A stretch of DNA of 64,000 bases from Anodontia alba (lineage: Eukaryota; Mollusca; Bivalvia; Lucinida; Lucinidae), in NCBI GenBank assembly GCA_964016985.1, contig OZ024826.1, forward strand, positions 7,489,855 to 7,553,854, in the 5' to 3' direction. A program made the position numbers and the translations under genes. The notes beneath the pieces were generated by a model. The model was not told the DNA's origin, did no database searches, and saw only the letters and a program-made list of their open reading frames with translations. Positions 52,134-63,186 of this stretch are shown piece by piece. Numbering within the stretch: the first letter of the stretch is position 1; each line of letters starts with the position of its first letter.

Positions 52134-52531
52134 ATAAATTTGCTAACATTTGAGAAGACATTTTTGTTTCAGTGCCTTTTTTTTTAGACTGAAACATTTC
52201 AATTTGGAGTGACGAAAATCTGATGTAGCTTTTTTTCTTTCCTATTCTTTATGTTGGTTTCGAATTCTAATCTCATAATTTTTTTTTATTATTTAAAGCT
52301 GCCCTGTGCTGAACGCAGCGTCTCATAAAGGTCTAAATTAGACTTGACATACCGAATTTCTACAGTCGGTTATCAGCCATTGAAAACCTAACCATGCATT
52401 TATAAGAACGCATCAAAGTAGTTCCATACCGTTTCATGCTTCAACGAGAATTGTTTTATGGAAAATGCAGCTCCCTACAACTTTTCAAATAAATAATAGA
52501 ACAATAAGATCTCTAAGTTTTAAACTAAAAA

Positions 52532-52696
52532 CATAGCTCCAGATAAGGTGTTTCTTTCAATTGACAACTGATATTGTTTTATTTCTTCACGAAACATAAC
52601 ATGTGGGTACTCATTAGAAGCGCCTTACGCCATATGATATGTTTTGTGGAGAAATAAGAAAAAAATATAAGGAAACCACTCTTATCTGGAGCTATG
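52532..52696. mobile_element. Family I element, copy I6 (short, complete ends)
   Basis: Termini CATAGCTCCAGATAAGG and CTTATCTGGAGCTATG are perfect inverted repeats. Hairpin reduced to 'CATGTGGGTACTCATTAGAA' and 'CATATGATATGTTTTGTGG'. Confidence 0.8.
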
Positions 52697-52812
52697 AAAA
52701 AAACAATAAGATTATAGTGCTGTATTTTCTTTACGTTATGAGCGTAATGTGTCGTCTTGATACCGTGCCAAAGTAGGCATAGAATTTCATACAAGATGGC
52801 ATTTACGCCTTG

Positions 52813-52920
52813 GCCCAGCTAGCATTCTACGTAAATCTACATCGGGCCGTCATCGGCCCGTCAGCTACCCTGACGGGCCGATGACGGCCCGATATAGATT
52901 TACGTAGAATGCTGACTGGG
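52813..52920. mobile_element. Family B MITE, copy B6
   Basis: CCCAGCTAGCATTCTACGTA to TACGTAGAATGCTGACTGGG; nearly identical to B1 and B3. Confidence 0.95.
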
Positions 52921-52921
52921 T

Positions 52922-53062
52922 GGGAGACTCAGACCAGCCTGGGCGTCCGCGCAGTCTGATCGGTCTTCGCACGCATTCTTTGGATAGCCAAAAATCCAAA
53001 GTGTCTTCAGGCAGACAGCGAAGACTCTGATCAGTCTGCAGTGCTCAGGCTCATTTTATATT
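52922..53062. repeat. Family L partial copy L4
   Basis: 'GACTCAGACCAGCCTGGGCG', 'CGCGCAGTCTGATCGGTCTT', 'GACAGCGAAGACTCTGATCA', 'GTGCTCAGGCTCATTTTAT'. Confidence 0.6.
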
Positions 53063-53094
53063 GACCGTAAATTCGGACATTGTCACTGCGTGTA

Positions 53095-53665
53095 CTATTT
53101 CTACTGTCTTTTCGACATCTCTCGGAAAGACGTTTTTTGCTTGGCGTTTTATTTTAAATGAAAATATTTTGTTCTAATTGACCATATCTTAACAGAAACC
53201 ATTTGTCTTTTATGTTTCTGTGTTTTGTTCTCAAATATGTACCCTAAAATTAAATTTATCGCGAAAAATTGGTCTGACCTGTGCAATTTCTATAGTAAAG
53301 TGATTTTTTTGGGATTTTTGTCTAAGAAAATATTTTTTACTTTTCTTTGATGAATTTGAATTATTGATGTTCCACAACAATACTGTGAAAATTTCGGAAA
53401 ATTGAATAGGTGTAACTTGTTGAAAATCTGGCTCCAAATTACCTACCCTACAGATTTCTGCATGATTTGGCTTCATTTTTACTATGGGAAAAAGTGAAAA
53501 TATTTGATTTTTTAAAAACCAATGACTAGAATAAAATGTTTTGTACATAGGTAGTTACGACAAATGGTTTTGCATTAAATCATGAGAAAAGTTTGAAAAT
53601 TTACTTTTTCTGTGTAAAGCGTCAAGCAAAAAACGACTTTCTCAAAGATGTCGACAGCACAGTAG
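53095..53665 (+). repeat. Family Y repeat, copy Y2 (uninterrupted)
   Basis: 'CATCTCTCGGAAAGACGTTT', 'TTATGTTTCTGTGTTTTGTT', 'CAATTTCTATAGTAAAGTGA', 'ATAGGTAGTTACGACAAATG', 'CTCAAAGATGTCGACAGC'. Reference for Y1; no long frame. Confidence 0.65.
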
Positions 53666-54172
53666 TTATGAACGCCACTACGAGTATTACCATTCAAAAC
53701 GCTTGGATAAATAAACATAACTTTCCACGAGACGTTTGCTTATACATGACGGTTTGCATTACCTATTCTACAAGGCTTGAATAATTGAATCTTAACACTC
53801 GATTTAAAAGATGGATACTAGTCTGCTAAACATGTTTTAATATATTGGCTATTTTACCCAAATACATATTTGATCTGTTTGTCTGATAGATTTGTTTCTT
53901 ATCAATATATATCTACATGTCTGTCGGAGCAAGATTGCATTTTACACATCGCATTTAATAAGGTTTTCAAAATATTTCTTATTATATAAAATAATTAGGT
54001 TGAAGACCATGTGTTGTTTAAAAATTGAGAGAGATGTTTTGTCGCAAGCATTTTAAACATGACGCTTGACAGCTGTTTGTAGCTTATGTGATGCTTTTAT
54101 AATTCATTGCTGGGTTTAAGGTTCGGAGGTAGGTTGAATTATTTGAATATGCTTAATGTTGACTGCCCGCAT
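53666..54172. other. No feature seen
   Basis: AT-rich DNA with no recognised repeat, frame or strong inverted repeat. Confidence 0.35.
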
Positions 54173-54439
54173 CATTACGAGAACATGCCTATATAATTTT
54201 GACCCCCTTTAACCCCACTTTTATATAGCAAACTGGGGTTTACAGGGGTATGCATTATTTTTCTTATTTCTTCTCAAAAACATAGATTGTGTGTACTCGT
54301 TAGAACCGCCTCATTGTATACCCACAATCTCTGTTTTGAGCAGAAATATGAAAAATATCAGAATTTTTTATCTGATCTTTTTTTTCATATTTTGGTGGTA
54401 AAATTTTCAGTATATTTCAATAGGCATGTTTTCGTAATG
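54173..54439 (+). mobile_element. Family A MITE, copy A21
   Basis: CATTACGAGAACATGCC to GGCATGTTTTCGTAATG. The hairpin right arm is truncated (CCGCCTCATTGTATACCC). T on both sides. Confidence 0.93.
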
Positions 54440-54700
54440 TTATGTTGAATCTCAGGTTGATTTCTATGTTCCATTGTTGGGTCGATTCTACAGACATGTC
54501 GCCTGGTTGGGTTTGGGGTGCTGGTTGTTTTACTTTTGTTTGATTTGTGACTTTTGAGCTGTCTGTCATGATTTGTTTTCTCTTCCTCTTGTTGTCATTG
54601 GCAGACCATGGTCTGTGATTATAGCTATTCTTGGGCATCTTCCATATTGTTTTTCTGCCATGTCTTTACTGTTTTGCATTTATGGTTTTGTTTTCTGAAT
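54440..54700 (-). repeat. Family P repeat
   Basis: Minus-strand frame 'PKNSYNHRPWSANDN' then 'KRKRKQIMTDSSKVTN'; plus-strand signature 'GTCTGTGATTATAGCTATTC'. Long T/G-rich stretch follows. Confidence 0.5.
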
Positions 54701-54952
54701 CTGCGTGGTGAGAATATCAAATTATGTTCTTGTATGTTTTTTTACTTTAAAACTTGTTTGCTTCGCTGAAGATTATGAAGCAGACGAGCATTGCGATGAA
54801 GATAAATGAAAAACAAAATCAGCATCAAAGAGCTGTGTCATGACCAAAAATCCTTCTTGCATTTGCGAATATCAAAAGCCCTGATCATGTGTGCATCCCT
54901 GTAATATGCTCGACGCCTTCCATGCCCACCTACAAACAACTGATACTGATTA

Positions 54953-55284
54953 CAGTTGACTCTCGTTATCTCGACCTCGCTTATCTCGAATAACCGCTTA
55001 TCTCGAAGTGAAAATCTGGTCCCTGCCTATACATGAAAACCTAACAACAGATGGAAAATATTGTAGAAAAGAGGAGAAATTGCTCCTAAGGAGCAATTTC
55101 TCCTCTTTTCCACAATATTTTCAGTATATCTCTTAACTTCAAAAGTCCAATTACCTATCATTTTGTTAAATGTGGTTATTAAAATTATTTTTTCCTCAAT
55201 TCTGCAAACCTGATATGTCGAACTACGGATATCTCGAAGTATTTCAGAGAGTCCCTTGGAATTCGAGATAACGAGAGTCGACTG
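54953..55284 (+). mobile_element. Family H MITE, copy H2
   Basis: Same ends as H1 with TA at both borders; central palindrome AGGAGAAATTGCTCCT intact; about 93% similar to H1 by eye. Confidence 0.9.
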
Positions 55285-55319
55285 TATATACTGACTAGCA
55301 GAAACGGCTCTGATCTGCA

Positions 55320-55385
55320 TCGATGCATATGCTGATCTAGACATGCTGATCTAGACATGCTGATCTAGACATGCTGATCTTGACA
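55320..55385. repeat. Short tandem repeat of ACATGCTGATCTAG
   Basis: 'ATGCTGATCTAGAC' occurs about four times in a row at period 14, the last with a T change. Confidence 0.85.
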
Positions 55386-55832
55386 TTCGCAGTTCATATA
55401 TAACATTTCATGCCTCTAATAAAGTATGCCAAAAATGAAAGATTTAGAATTAAGTAAAATTCAAATCAAAACAACATGATTTCTTTTGCATTTTTCATTT
55501 TTATCAAAACACTAAAATACTTGACGAAGAAAATGAAAACCGCAATGTTGCTTTTACTACCCAATCGTCCCTATTAGGTAGTAAAGGTAGTTGAAATTTC
55601 AGAGCAAGTATGGTGGTGTCCTATTATTTAGGGCAAATACCTATTTTATTATTCTGGCTATAACAAGAGATAAAGGATCTACGAACAAACCGCGAACGCT
55701 GTTGTCAAACAATCAAATTGCTTACGTATCTTTGTTTCTACCCTATCATGAACCCTTACTGCCTATGCGGGTAACAAAAGCCCTGATCAACCTGGCCATG
55801 GCCTTTATTGCCTTCTTACATAATCAATGCAT

Positions 55833-56104
55833 CATCACGAAAACATGCCTATATAATACTGACCCCCCTTAAATCCTACTTTTACATAGTAAAAACTGGG
55901 GTTCACAGGGGTATAATTTTTTTTTTATTTCTGCTAAAAAACATTAAGGGTACTCGTTGGAACCACCCCGCCAGGCGGTTCTAACGAGTACCCACAATCT
56001 AGGTTTGAGCAAAAATATGAAAAATAAAAGAATTTTTATCTGAAACTTTTCATTTGTTGGTGTTCAAATTTTCAGTATATTTGAATAGGTTCGTTTTCGT
56101 TATG
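55833..56104 (+). mobile_element. Family A MITE, copy A22
   Basis: CATCACGAAAACATGCC to GGTTCGTTTTCGTTATG; the left hairpin arm has lost 'AGATTGTGG', and T flanks both sides. Confidence 0.93.
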
Positions 56105-56359
56105 TATTGTAGAATACTTATACGCTAATACAAAGGTAAAACCGGCCCCTTGCTGTTTGCAAAATGACATGCAGCCTTTTCCTCATCATATAGCGCATAT
56201 GTTCTACAAATACAAGGCTCAGGCATAAACTGTGTTAAACTACACGCAGACTGACGGGCCGCACTGGACAAATGCGTAAGCCGATCTGAGTCTATGTGTT
56301 TTGCAGCGCCAGAAAGTCCGTTTCAGCTAGACGACTCCGTCAGTTTATTTTCTTTGTCT

Positions 56360-56589
56360 GGGCCCAGTTGCTCAAAGCTAACGACGTCGTTAGTTAACGA
56401 TTCGTTAAAATTTACATGGATACTGAAATTTTTTGCTGAAAAAATGTGAGCAGCTTTTGCACTGCAAAAGCTACTCACATTTTTTCAGCAAAAAATATCA
56501 GAATATTGTATATTGAATCCGCTAAATCAGTTAACGAAATAACCCTTAACGAGCTCGTTAAGCTAACGACGCTTTGAACAACTAGGCCC
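56360..56589. mobile_element. Family G MITE, copy G4
   Basis: GGGCCCAGTTGCTCAAAGC to GCTTTGAACAACTAGGCCC; a short deletion (CGAGTGATACGTAAATATG is reduced) on the left arm. Confidence 0.92.
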
Positions 56590-56735
56590 TGGTTTGTACG
56601 ACACAGTATGTGCATCACTATTATCTTTAAACTTAAACAGGACCACCGTGGGCCCGACCACAGACATTGACAGTCAGGCGCCAACCATCCGAAGCAGATT
56701 GAGGAGGGAGCCATCATTTAGTCTGAGGACCCACC

Positions 56736-56846
56736 TACCCAATTAGCATTCTTTATAAATCTATAGCGGGCCGTTATCGGCCCGTCAGGGTAGCTGACGG
56801 GCCGATGACGGACCGCTATAGATTTATAAAGAATGCTAGCTGTGTA
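56736..56846. mobile_element. Family B MITE, copy B7 (variant)
   Basis: TACCCAATTAGCATTCTTTA to AAGAATGCTAGCTGTGTA with GCGGGCCGTTATCGGCCC core; second subfamily with B5. Confidence 0.9.
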
Positions 56847-57354
56847 CCAAGTCGTATTTTTAAAACTTATAATCTCGTTCTGCAACAATTGTTCTTTGCG
56901 TCTAAAATTTAAATTACATATTTGCTGAGATCGGTTTACTGTTATTGTCTTATATTAGATAATGTAACAGTTGTGAGACCCACAATTACCACAGTCAATT
57001 TAAAGAATAAAAGGTACGATCACCTCGTATGCTTATCTGGTTTTATTCCAAAGTTGCGACATAAAATGCATCAAATCTTTACCAGAACTTTAAGGTTAAA
57101 CCAAACATCGTCTCACATTTCGTCACGCACATCAACATACAGTCACTTTCGTTTTCGTTGAGCCGCTGTCTGGATGTCCCTTGTTGTCTTCGTGTCACTC
57201 CACCCGAACACGTTGTCGTCCAAAACAGGAATATTATTTATTGCCTTACAGAATCCGGCATTATCTGAGATGAAAAGGATCGTACACTCTATATCGTTGT
57301 CAGCCTTGTATTATGAACAGGAAACGCACTTTTTTTCTCTTTTATTATTTTAAA

Positions 57355-57550
57355 AAATCACAAGAGGCCCGCGGGCCACGACTGGCTCACCAGAGTAAAA
57401 CAATCATTGCTTATCTGCAGATGTCATGGTATCAATCATCCAATATTGCCACAGCAGCTAATCAAAATGGATAGTCTTCAAAACTAGAGAGACTAATTCT
57501 GATTCTTATGCAAAGTCCGTGTACCTCTAAGCATTCATGCGAAGTTTAAA
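57355..57550 (+). repeat. Family X-like fragment (X4)
   Basis: 'CACAAGAGGCCCGCGGGCCA' and 'GGCTCACCAGAGTAAAACAA' are a head I associate with mollusc interspersed arrays. 'GAAGTTTAAATAAAGTGG' may be its continuation, and 58290-58495 (AGTTTCAAGAAAATGTTTTC) the tail. Confidence 0.45.
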
Positions 57551-57574
57551 TAAAGTGGTTTTAAAGTAAAAATC

Positions 57575-57870
57575 TACAAGGTTGCCTTTGGAGACAAAGA
57601 ACACACAAAGAAACAAAAAACGGGGACTCGGTTTTATTAAGTATCTTCGTATGCGCAATGTAATTTGCCAGGCTGAATATGCCCCCTTGCAGCGGCTTAA
57701 GCGGTATTTGATTTTCAAAGTAACCAGAATGGGCGCAATGTTCCCAAAGGAGAAAAAGTATAATCTCAGTGTACTATTAAAATGAAAATCTAAAGGTTGC
57801 CTTTGACAACAGAGTACACGAAAACAGCGAAAATCGGAGACTCGGTTTTCTGATTAAAAACTGATTTTAT
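57575..57870 (+). repeat. Family D repeat, copy 5 (head-to-tail)
   Basis: 'GGTTGCCTTTGGAGACAAAG', 'GGCGGTATTTGATTTTCAAA' variant at 57700, 'ATGTTCCCAAAGGAGAAAAA', then a second start 'GGTTGCCTTTGACAACAGAG' at 57793 with 'GACTCGGTTTTCTGATT'. Confidence 0.7.
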
Positions 57871-57972
57871 ATGAAGTTTATTACAATTTTTTATATGTAT
57901 ATAGCCCGGTATCTCAAGACGTTGGATTTTAATGATCTCTGTAAACTCTCACGCAAAACATCAACAATATGA

Positions 57973-58280
57973 AATTAATCCAACGACTTCATTCAACATA
58001 TCGAGGGTTGAGCGCAAGACTGGCGTAAGTCAGATGGTTGTTTTTTCCCAAACCTAATCTCCTCACCATGAAGGCATTATGAAGATTACATTTCTTTCTG
58101 TAAACAATGAAAATTTAGGTGCCATTGCTCGTATGAGCAATGGCACCTAAATTTGCATTGTTTACAAAGGGGTCCAAGTTGCCCCTAAACAAGGATTTCA
58201 AAAATATGTTTGAGTTACCATAGTCTTGCGCTCAACCCTCGATATCCCGTCCCAAACATATGAAGTCGTTGGATTAATGT
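57973..58280. mobile_element. Nested palindromic element M
   Basis: Outer 'ATTAATCCAACGACTTCATT' / 'ATGAAGTCGTTGGATTAAT', next 'CGAGGGTTGAGCGCAAGACT' / 'AGTCTTGCGCTCAACCCTCG', and a central stem 'ATTTAGGTGCCATTGCTC' / 'GAGCAATGGCACCTAAAT'. Three stacked stems, no frame, single copy here. Confidence 0.85.
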
Positions 58281-58499
58281 GATATTCTACCCAATGAACC
58301 TGTTCAGTGAGTCAAAATATGGCTTCTAGTTTGATTTTATATGTAATTTCTTTTAATAATTGTTTGACATGTATCTAGCTTCAAGATAGGAGTACATGTG
58401 TTCCAAGATGACAGATTCTGATACTCAAGAGATACCCTTACCAAAGAAACATCCTGGCAAAGTTTCAAGAAAATGTTTTCAAGCCCTTATTTTCAATTA

Positions 58500-58831
58500 C
58501 AGTTGACTCTCGTTATCTCGAAGTCAAAGTGACCTTCTGAAATACTTCGAGATATCCGTACATTGACATATCCGATTTATAGAACTGAGGAAATATAAAT
58601 TGAACAACCACATTTCACAAATGAATATGTAATTTGACTCCTGAAGTTAGAGATATATTGAAAATATTGTGATAAAGTGGAGAAATGGCTCCTTAGCAGC
58701 CATTTTCTCCTCTTTTCGGCAATGTTTTGTTACCTGTTGTTAGATTTCCATGTTAAAATAAGGACCAGATTTTCGCTTCGAGATAAGCGGTTATTCGAGA
58801 TAAGCGAAGCCGAGATGACGCGAGTCGACTG
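58500..58831 (-). mobile_element. Family H MITE, copy H3
   Basis: CAGTTGACTCTCGTTATCTC to GACGCGAGTCGACTG, TA borders, reversed relative to H1 and H2; centre GGAGAAATGGCTCCTTAGCA decayed. Confidence 0.88.
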
Positions 58832-59019
58832 TATTGTGACAGGTACGTCCAGGGGTAGGGATGGACAACACACCAAGAGGACAAACTTTTGATAGCAATA
58901 GTAATAATAGGTTTTCTGTACTTTTGATCATTTCTTATCATCACTTACAAATTTCACTTTATACAGACTTTTGGTTGTCAATGGCCGAGAAGGTACAGTT
59001 GCAATAACTGATATAAAAA

Positions 59020-59109
59020 CAATTGACATACTGTTTTCTGGGGAAAATAAGAAAAACATATTTGAAGATGTCGACTGCTGAATTTTTTATTCAGGATGCT
59101 AAGTGTTAA
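59020..59109. mobile_element. Family F right half (F20)
   Basis: 'GACATACTGTTTTCTGGGGA', 'AGATGTCGACTGCTGAATTT', 'GGATGCTAAGTGTTAA'. Confidence 0.6.
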
Positions 59110-59527
59110 TAGTAATTACTGCTGACGGAGTTGACTTCAGCAAGTGCAAAATTCTTTTGTATTTAGAAAAAAATGCATAAATTCAATAAATGCTATAATA
59201 TTGTGACAAGGTGTGTTACCACATTATGCAGATTCATTTACTTAGAACAGTTAAATAAATTCAATTTTCAAAATTAATGAGATAAAAAAAGATATGAACT
59301 GCCATGTACATGTGTAAAGATCGGTCGGAGAAATTGTGCTACACTCGAATGAGTAGATCTCATCTTTGTCAGGTGGGAAAGTGGCACGCTTGCATACTCA
59401 TTAAATTGAGAGCAGTCAAAGTTCTGTGTATGTTAATATTTTGATGTGTGTTCAGCTTTACATTTTGGTCACATTAGTACAACTTTTCATTTACCCATTT
59501 ATGACTAAAATTCCACAACTGGGACTT

Positions 59528-59600
59528 CATCAAACAGTGTATACCCAGATATGCTGGAATACGCAACGTCTGATCAAGTATACACTGTCTGTCATTACAC
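59528..59600. repeat. Family C hairpin (C19)
   Basis: 'TCAAACAGTGTATACCCAGA' pairs with 'TCAAGTATACACTGTCTGTC'; centre shortened. Confidence 0.6.
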
Positions 59601-59795
59601 TGAACGGGAAACCGCAGAATTGTAAAACATCCCTTTAAATACTGAATGGATTCGCCCAACTTCCAAATTGGAAGGCACCATTAGGCATAAATGAGTTTGT
59701 TTTGCTATTTGTCGTCACGAAAATATTATCACACAAGAACTCGTTGCTATATTATGTATGTATTGTTGATATTTTACTGATGACAGAGGACTAAT

Positions 59796-60075
59796 CATTA
59801 CGAAAACACGCCTATTCAAATACACTGAAAATTTTACCACCAAAAAATGGCAATTTTTCAAATAAAAAATTCTGATATTTTTCATATTTCTGCTCAAAAC
59901 ATAGATTGTGGTACTCGTTAGAACCGCCTCGTCGAGGCGGTTCTAACGAGTACCCACAATCTATGTTTTTTGAGCAGAAATAACAAAAATAATGTATACC
60001 CCTGTAAACCCCAGTTTTACTATATACAAGTGGGGTTTAAGGGGGTCAAAATTATATAGGTATGTTTTCGTGATG
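59796..60075 (-). mobile_element. Family A MITE, copy A23
   Basis: Complete; loop CCTCGTCGAGG; T on both sides. Confidence 0.95.
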
Positions 60076-60104
60076 TTCGGAGGAGTACTTGGTAGTATAC
60101 CTGA

Positions 60105-60300
60105 GATACGTTGTTTTTTTTTTTTATTTCTCCATAAAAAAACATATATTGTGAGTAGTCATTAGAAGCACCTCACCGAGGCGCTTCTTATGGGTATCCA
60201 CAACATATGCTTTTTCTATGGAAAACTGGAAGTAATTATTCCGGAATTATCACCGAATACTCCTCCTTTACAAGTCCTCTGTCAGATGAATGTTAATTAC
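60105..60300. mobile_element. Family I element, copy I7
   Basis: 'AACATATATTGTGAGTAGTC' / 'GGGTATCCACAACATATGC' hairpin with loop GCACCTCACCGAGGCGC; right flank 'CTCCTCCTTTACAAGTCCTC' matches I1. Confidence 0.7.
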
Positions 60301-60477
60301 ATTATCCTATTCATTCCCATTCCATTTTATATAAATTTGAACAGCTCCACTTTGTTTACTTGTGTTTTCATACCTGATACTCCTCAATTTTGAACCCATT
60401 AATCTTCGGAGTACCAAACATGACCATGACAAACAGCGTAGATCCAGATCGTAGAATCAGGAAGAATAATAGTACAT

Positions 60478-60650
60478 GAAATGTCAAGGAAGAGTCACAA
60501 TCACAGAACACCTACCAATGACATCAAGAGTAAACGCAAACAAACCTACATACAGTGCATATGCCGCAAACCAAGGAAAATCAAAACAACTGGCCCCATC
60601 TTCCCAGACAAGTGATCACAATGTTAGACAGGATCATCGTTTGTTAAAGC
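60478..60650 (+). repeat. Family P repeat (plus orientation)
   Basis: 'AAGAGTCACAATCACAGAAC' signature; one frame reads 'RKSHNHRTPTND' and 'KSKRKQTYIQ', comparable to the copies at 26868 and 54440. Confidence 0.5.
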
Positions 60651-60706
60651 AGTTTGTAATAGCAGAAGCAATCAAGACATTTTTCCGTTTAATACCCCTT
60701 TAGACA

Positions 60707-60826
60707 GATAATAGAATTTCCGAGATCTATCATGGATGACTTCATTGAAGTTATTCTGGCATTAAAGATAATAGAACTTCCGAGATCTATCATGGAAGAC
60801 TTCATCGAAGTTATCCTGGTATTAAA
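60707..60826 (+). repeat. In-frame 60-base tandem duplication
   Basis: Two 60-base units that differ at five positions. In one frame they read 'MDDFIEVILALKIIELPRSI' and 'MEDFIEVILVLK'. Two of the changes are silent, one is Asp/Glu and one Ala/Val. A diverged coding fragment is possible, but the surrounding T tract and lack of splice sites make it uncertain. Confidence 0.6.
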
Positions 60827-60850
60827 GACATATGCTACTAATTCGCCATT

Positions 60851-60915
60851 TCTTTTTTTTTTTTTTTTTTTTGTAAAATTGTCAAAAATAAAAAAAAGTA
60901 AAAAAAAAAAGAAAT
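60851..60915. repeat. Poly-T then poly-A tract
   Basis: About 21 T, a short spacer, then AAAAAAGTAAAAAAAAAA: can fold into a T:A stem. Confidence 0.85.
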
Positions 60916-60979
60916 TCATGCTAAAGCCAAAGTATGACTGTTATCTGATTCCAAAAAGGCAAACTTTGTTGAATTAGGT

Positions 60980-61805
60980 ATAATTTATAGTACCTTTCAG
61001 CATTAAGCATACTGAATTGGGCTCCAAACTAGTGAAAAATATTGAATTAACATTTCTTCACAAAACATTTAGTTTAACATGTATTCAAATAAGATATTAT
61101 TGGATTTAATCTCACTAAAATGAGCGTTTTCCATTAAGTCCAAGTACGTTTTACACGTCTTAGCTGCTTTATCTGAATTGGATACTACACCTTTTTGTGA
61201 TTTTATATACACGTATATTTCGATCACTAAAACTATTAGAGGTTATGGGTGAAGTTTGTTTTGTTTTGTTTTTTAAATAGAAAGGAAATTAGCTCCGAGT
61301 CGGTAACCCATAATTTTTGTTTAATTTTCTGTTTAAACACTTCTTCTAAAGAATAAACCTTGTTTACTAAGAATTCAAATGTAGCAAAGCTCTGTATGGC
61401 CCTAAAACTGGAATGAGATGGATTATTTAAGTATTCGTGGGGTCGGCGAGGGGGGGGGGGGTGGTGGTGGTGGAGGGGAAGGGGTGACTAAAACCCTGCT
61501 TGTAACATCTTACCTCAGGTTGACAAATACGCTTTAGTTGTGCATCAGTATCTTTTCCTTCTTCATTCTGATTGAAATGATGCAACTGAAAGCTAAGAAA
61601 AAGCTTTTTGGGACATAATATTCACCAGCAATGTCATTTGTCGATATTTATGGATAAGGCTTGAGGGTTGTGTCTTTTCCTTTCAGGTTATATGAAAATT
61701 AGCCCGGTGACATGCTATTTTTATTTCATAAATTATGAGCAAATATATTCAATTGGATATACGCAGTCTTAAATCATTTTCAATGTAGGAAGTATTGAGT
61801 AAATA
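60980..61805. other. No gene seen; G-rich patch at 61441-61485
   Basis: AT-rich, repeat-poor sequence. GGGGTCGGCGAGGGGGG followed by GGTGG units is the only striking feature. Confidence 0.35.
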
Positions 61806-61809
61806 GAGG

Positions 61810-61952
61810 ATCTTACATGAGTGGTCATTTAATATGAAATTTATGAAACGAGTTTGGGTAATTTTGGTATTTTGCGAGCTTTAGTGAGCAAAATACCGAA
61901 ATTACCCAACGAGTTTCATAAATTTCATATTAAATGACCACGAATGTAAGAT
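61810..61952. mobile_element. Near-perfect 143-base palindrome
   Basis: 'ATCTTACATGAGTGGTCATT' to 'AATGACCACGAATGTAAGAT'; inner 'GAAACGAGTTTGGGTAATTT' and 'TTTTGCGAGCTTTAGTGAGC'. One copy in the window; resembles 44601-44724 in design. Confidence 0.85.
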
Positions 61953-62309
61953 TCTGTTTATCACATGGCCCTTCCGATGACAAAAAGTGCACAAAATATA
62001 TTTTTAAAGATAACGGCTTTCCATAGCTAGGCGGAACAACTCACTACCAAGGAGTCAATAGTACTACGCAACAAAAATAGTTCGCATATTATTTGATAAG
62101 TACCGAAAATAACTAGAAACAAGATAAATATGCCATTTATTACTTCGTTAAACTGAAGGAAATAATGATGAATTTTATTTGAGCTAATAAACATTTCATT
62201 TGAATAAATCAATTCAAAACTAAATATTCCATTGAACAACGTCATTCAGCGAGTCAATACGTCACTGAGAATCAGTGGGGAAATCCCCCACACTCAGCTG
62301 TCATACATA

Positions 62310-62480
62310 TATTTAAAGGTCATTGACCTTGATAATACAGTTTTATGCGGTGGTTGACGCACTCAAGTAAACGACAGATTTCAAGACTATTAAACGTTTT
62401 AACTACAGTTTGGATTTTGATTTGACACATTTATTGATTGTCTGAGTCATGTCATCCGCCAATGCTTTTTTGGAGGAGGT
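62310..62480 (+). promoter_or_regulatory. Candidate promoter and first exon
   Basis: ATATTTAAA at 62310-62317 overlaps AGGTCATTGACCT (62317-62329), a perfect inverted repeat of AGGTCA with one spacer base, the IR-1 type of nuclear-receptor site. An ATG at 62449 opens ten codons (MSSANAFLEE) up to GGTAAT, a usable 5' splice site at 62479. A short first exon is plausible but unproven; the start context is weak and the downstream T tract is unhelpful. Confidence 0.25.
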
Positions 62481-62942
62481 AATTTTTTTTTTTTTTTTTC
62501 TTTCATTGACGGTTTGACGATATCGATGTTGAGAGTGCCTACAAATATGTTGCCGGAAAGCATCGAATTTTAACCACCATGTATATTTCTGGTAGCCGTG
62601 TTATTCACAGTGTGATTGTTTTATGTCTTCCCCTTCCGTCGGTCTGACATTTATCGTTCTTCTCAAAATCATCTCAAAATTGAAGGCAGAATCTGTTCCA
62701 AATGTAAAAGTTGTAGCGGCGAATGCGGACACCATCTTGGTTGCTATCAATAAGCGGTGTAATACGAATATTAATGAGGGTTATTAGGCTAACCAATGGG
62801 AAGCCTTGCAGGTGTTATAACACGTGTGGTTATATGATTTTTATGACATGGGTTATTTCACTGAATAACTTGACGGTCATGCGATAAGTATTTGTCCTTA
62901 ATGAGCTAACCTCTTCCTGCCTACGGGTAATAGAGAATACAA
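62481..62942. other. Repeat-poor region with promoter-like words
   Basis: Holds 'CACCATCTTGG' (62731, YY1-like), 'ACCAATGGG' (62793, CCAAT box) and CACGTG (62821, E-box). No gene start can be assigned. Confidence 0.3.
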
Positions 62943-63186
62943 ATGAGCCAGCGCGCGACAAAACCAACAATAAGACCTGTGTAACCAGCAAAGACTCAGG
63001 TCAACCTGCACATTCACTCAGTATGGGAAGGGTTCTCGTTTATCCCTCTTTGGATAGCCCGGAGGCTGTACAAGGCACATGCGATCACCGAAGACTGATC
63101 AGACTGTGCGATACGCAGGCTGGTCTGAGTCTCCGCTGGTTGCACAAGTCTTATTGTAGGTTTTGTCGGTTGTTGGCTCATTAATG
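62943..63186. mobile_element. Family L palindromic element, copy L3
   Basis: 'AATGAGCCAGCGCGCGACAA' and 'TTGTCGGTTGTTGGCTCATT' ends; 'GTAACCAGCAAAGACTCAGG' and 'CTGAGTCTCCGCTGGTTGCA' arms. Best-bounded L copy. Confidence 0.82.
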
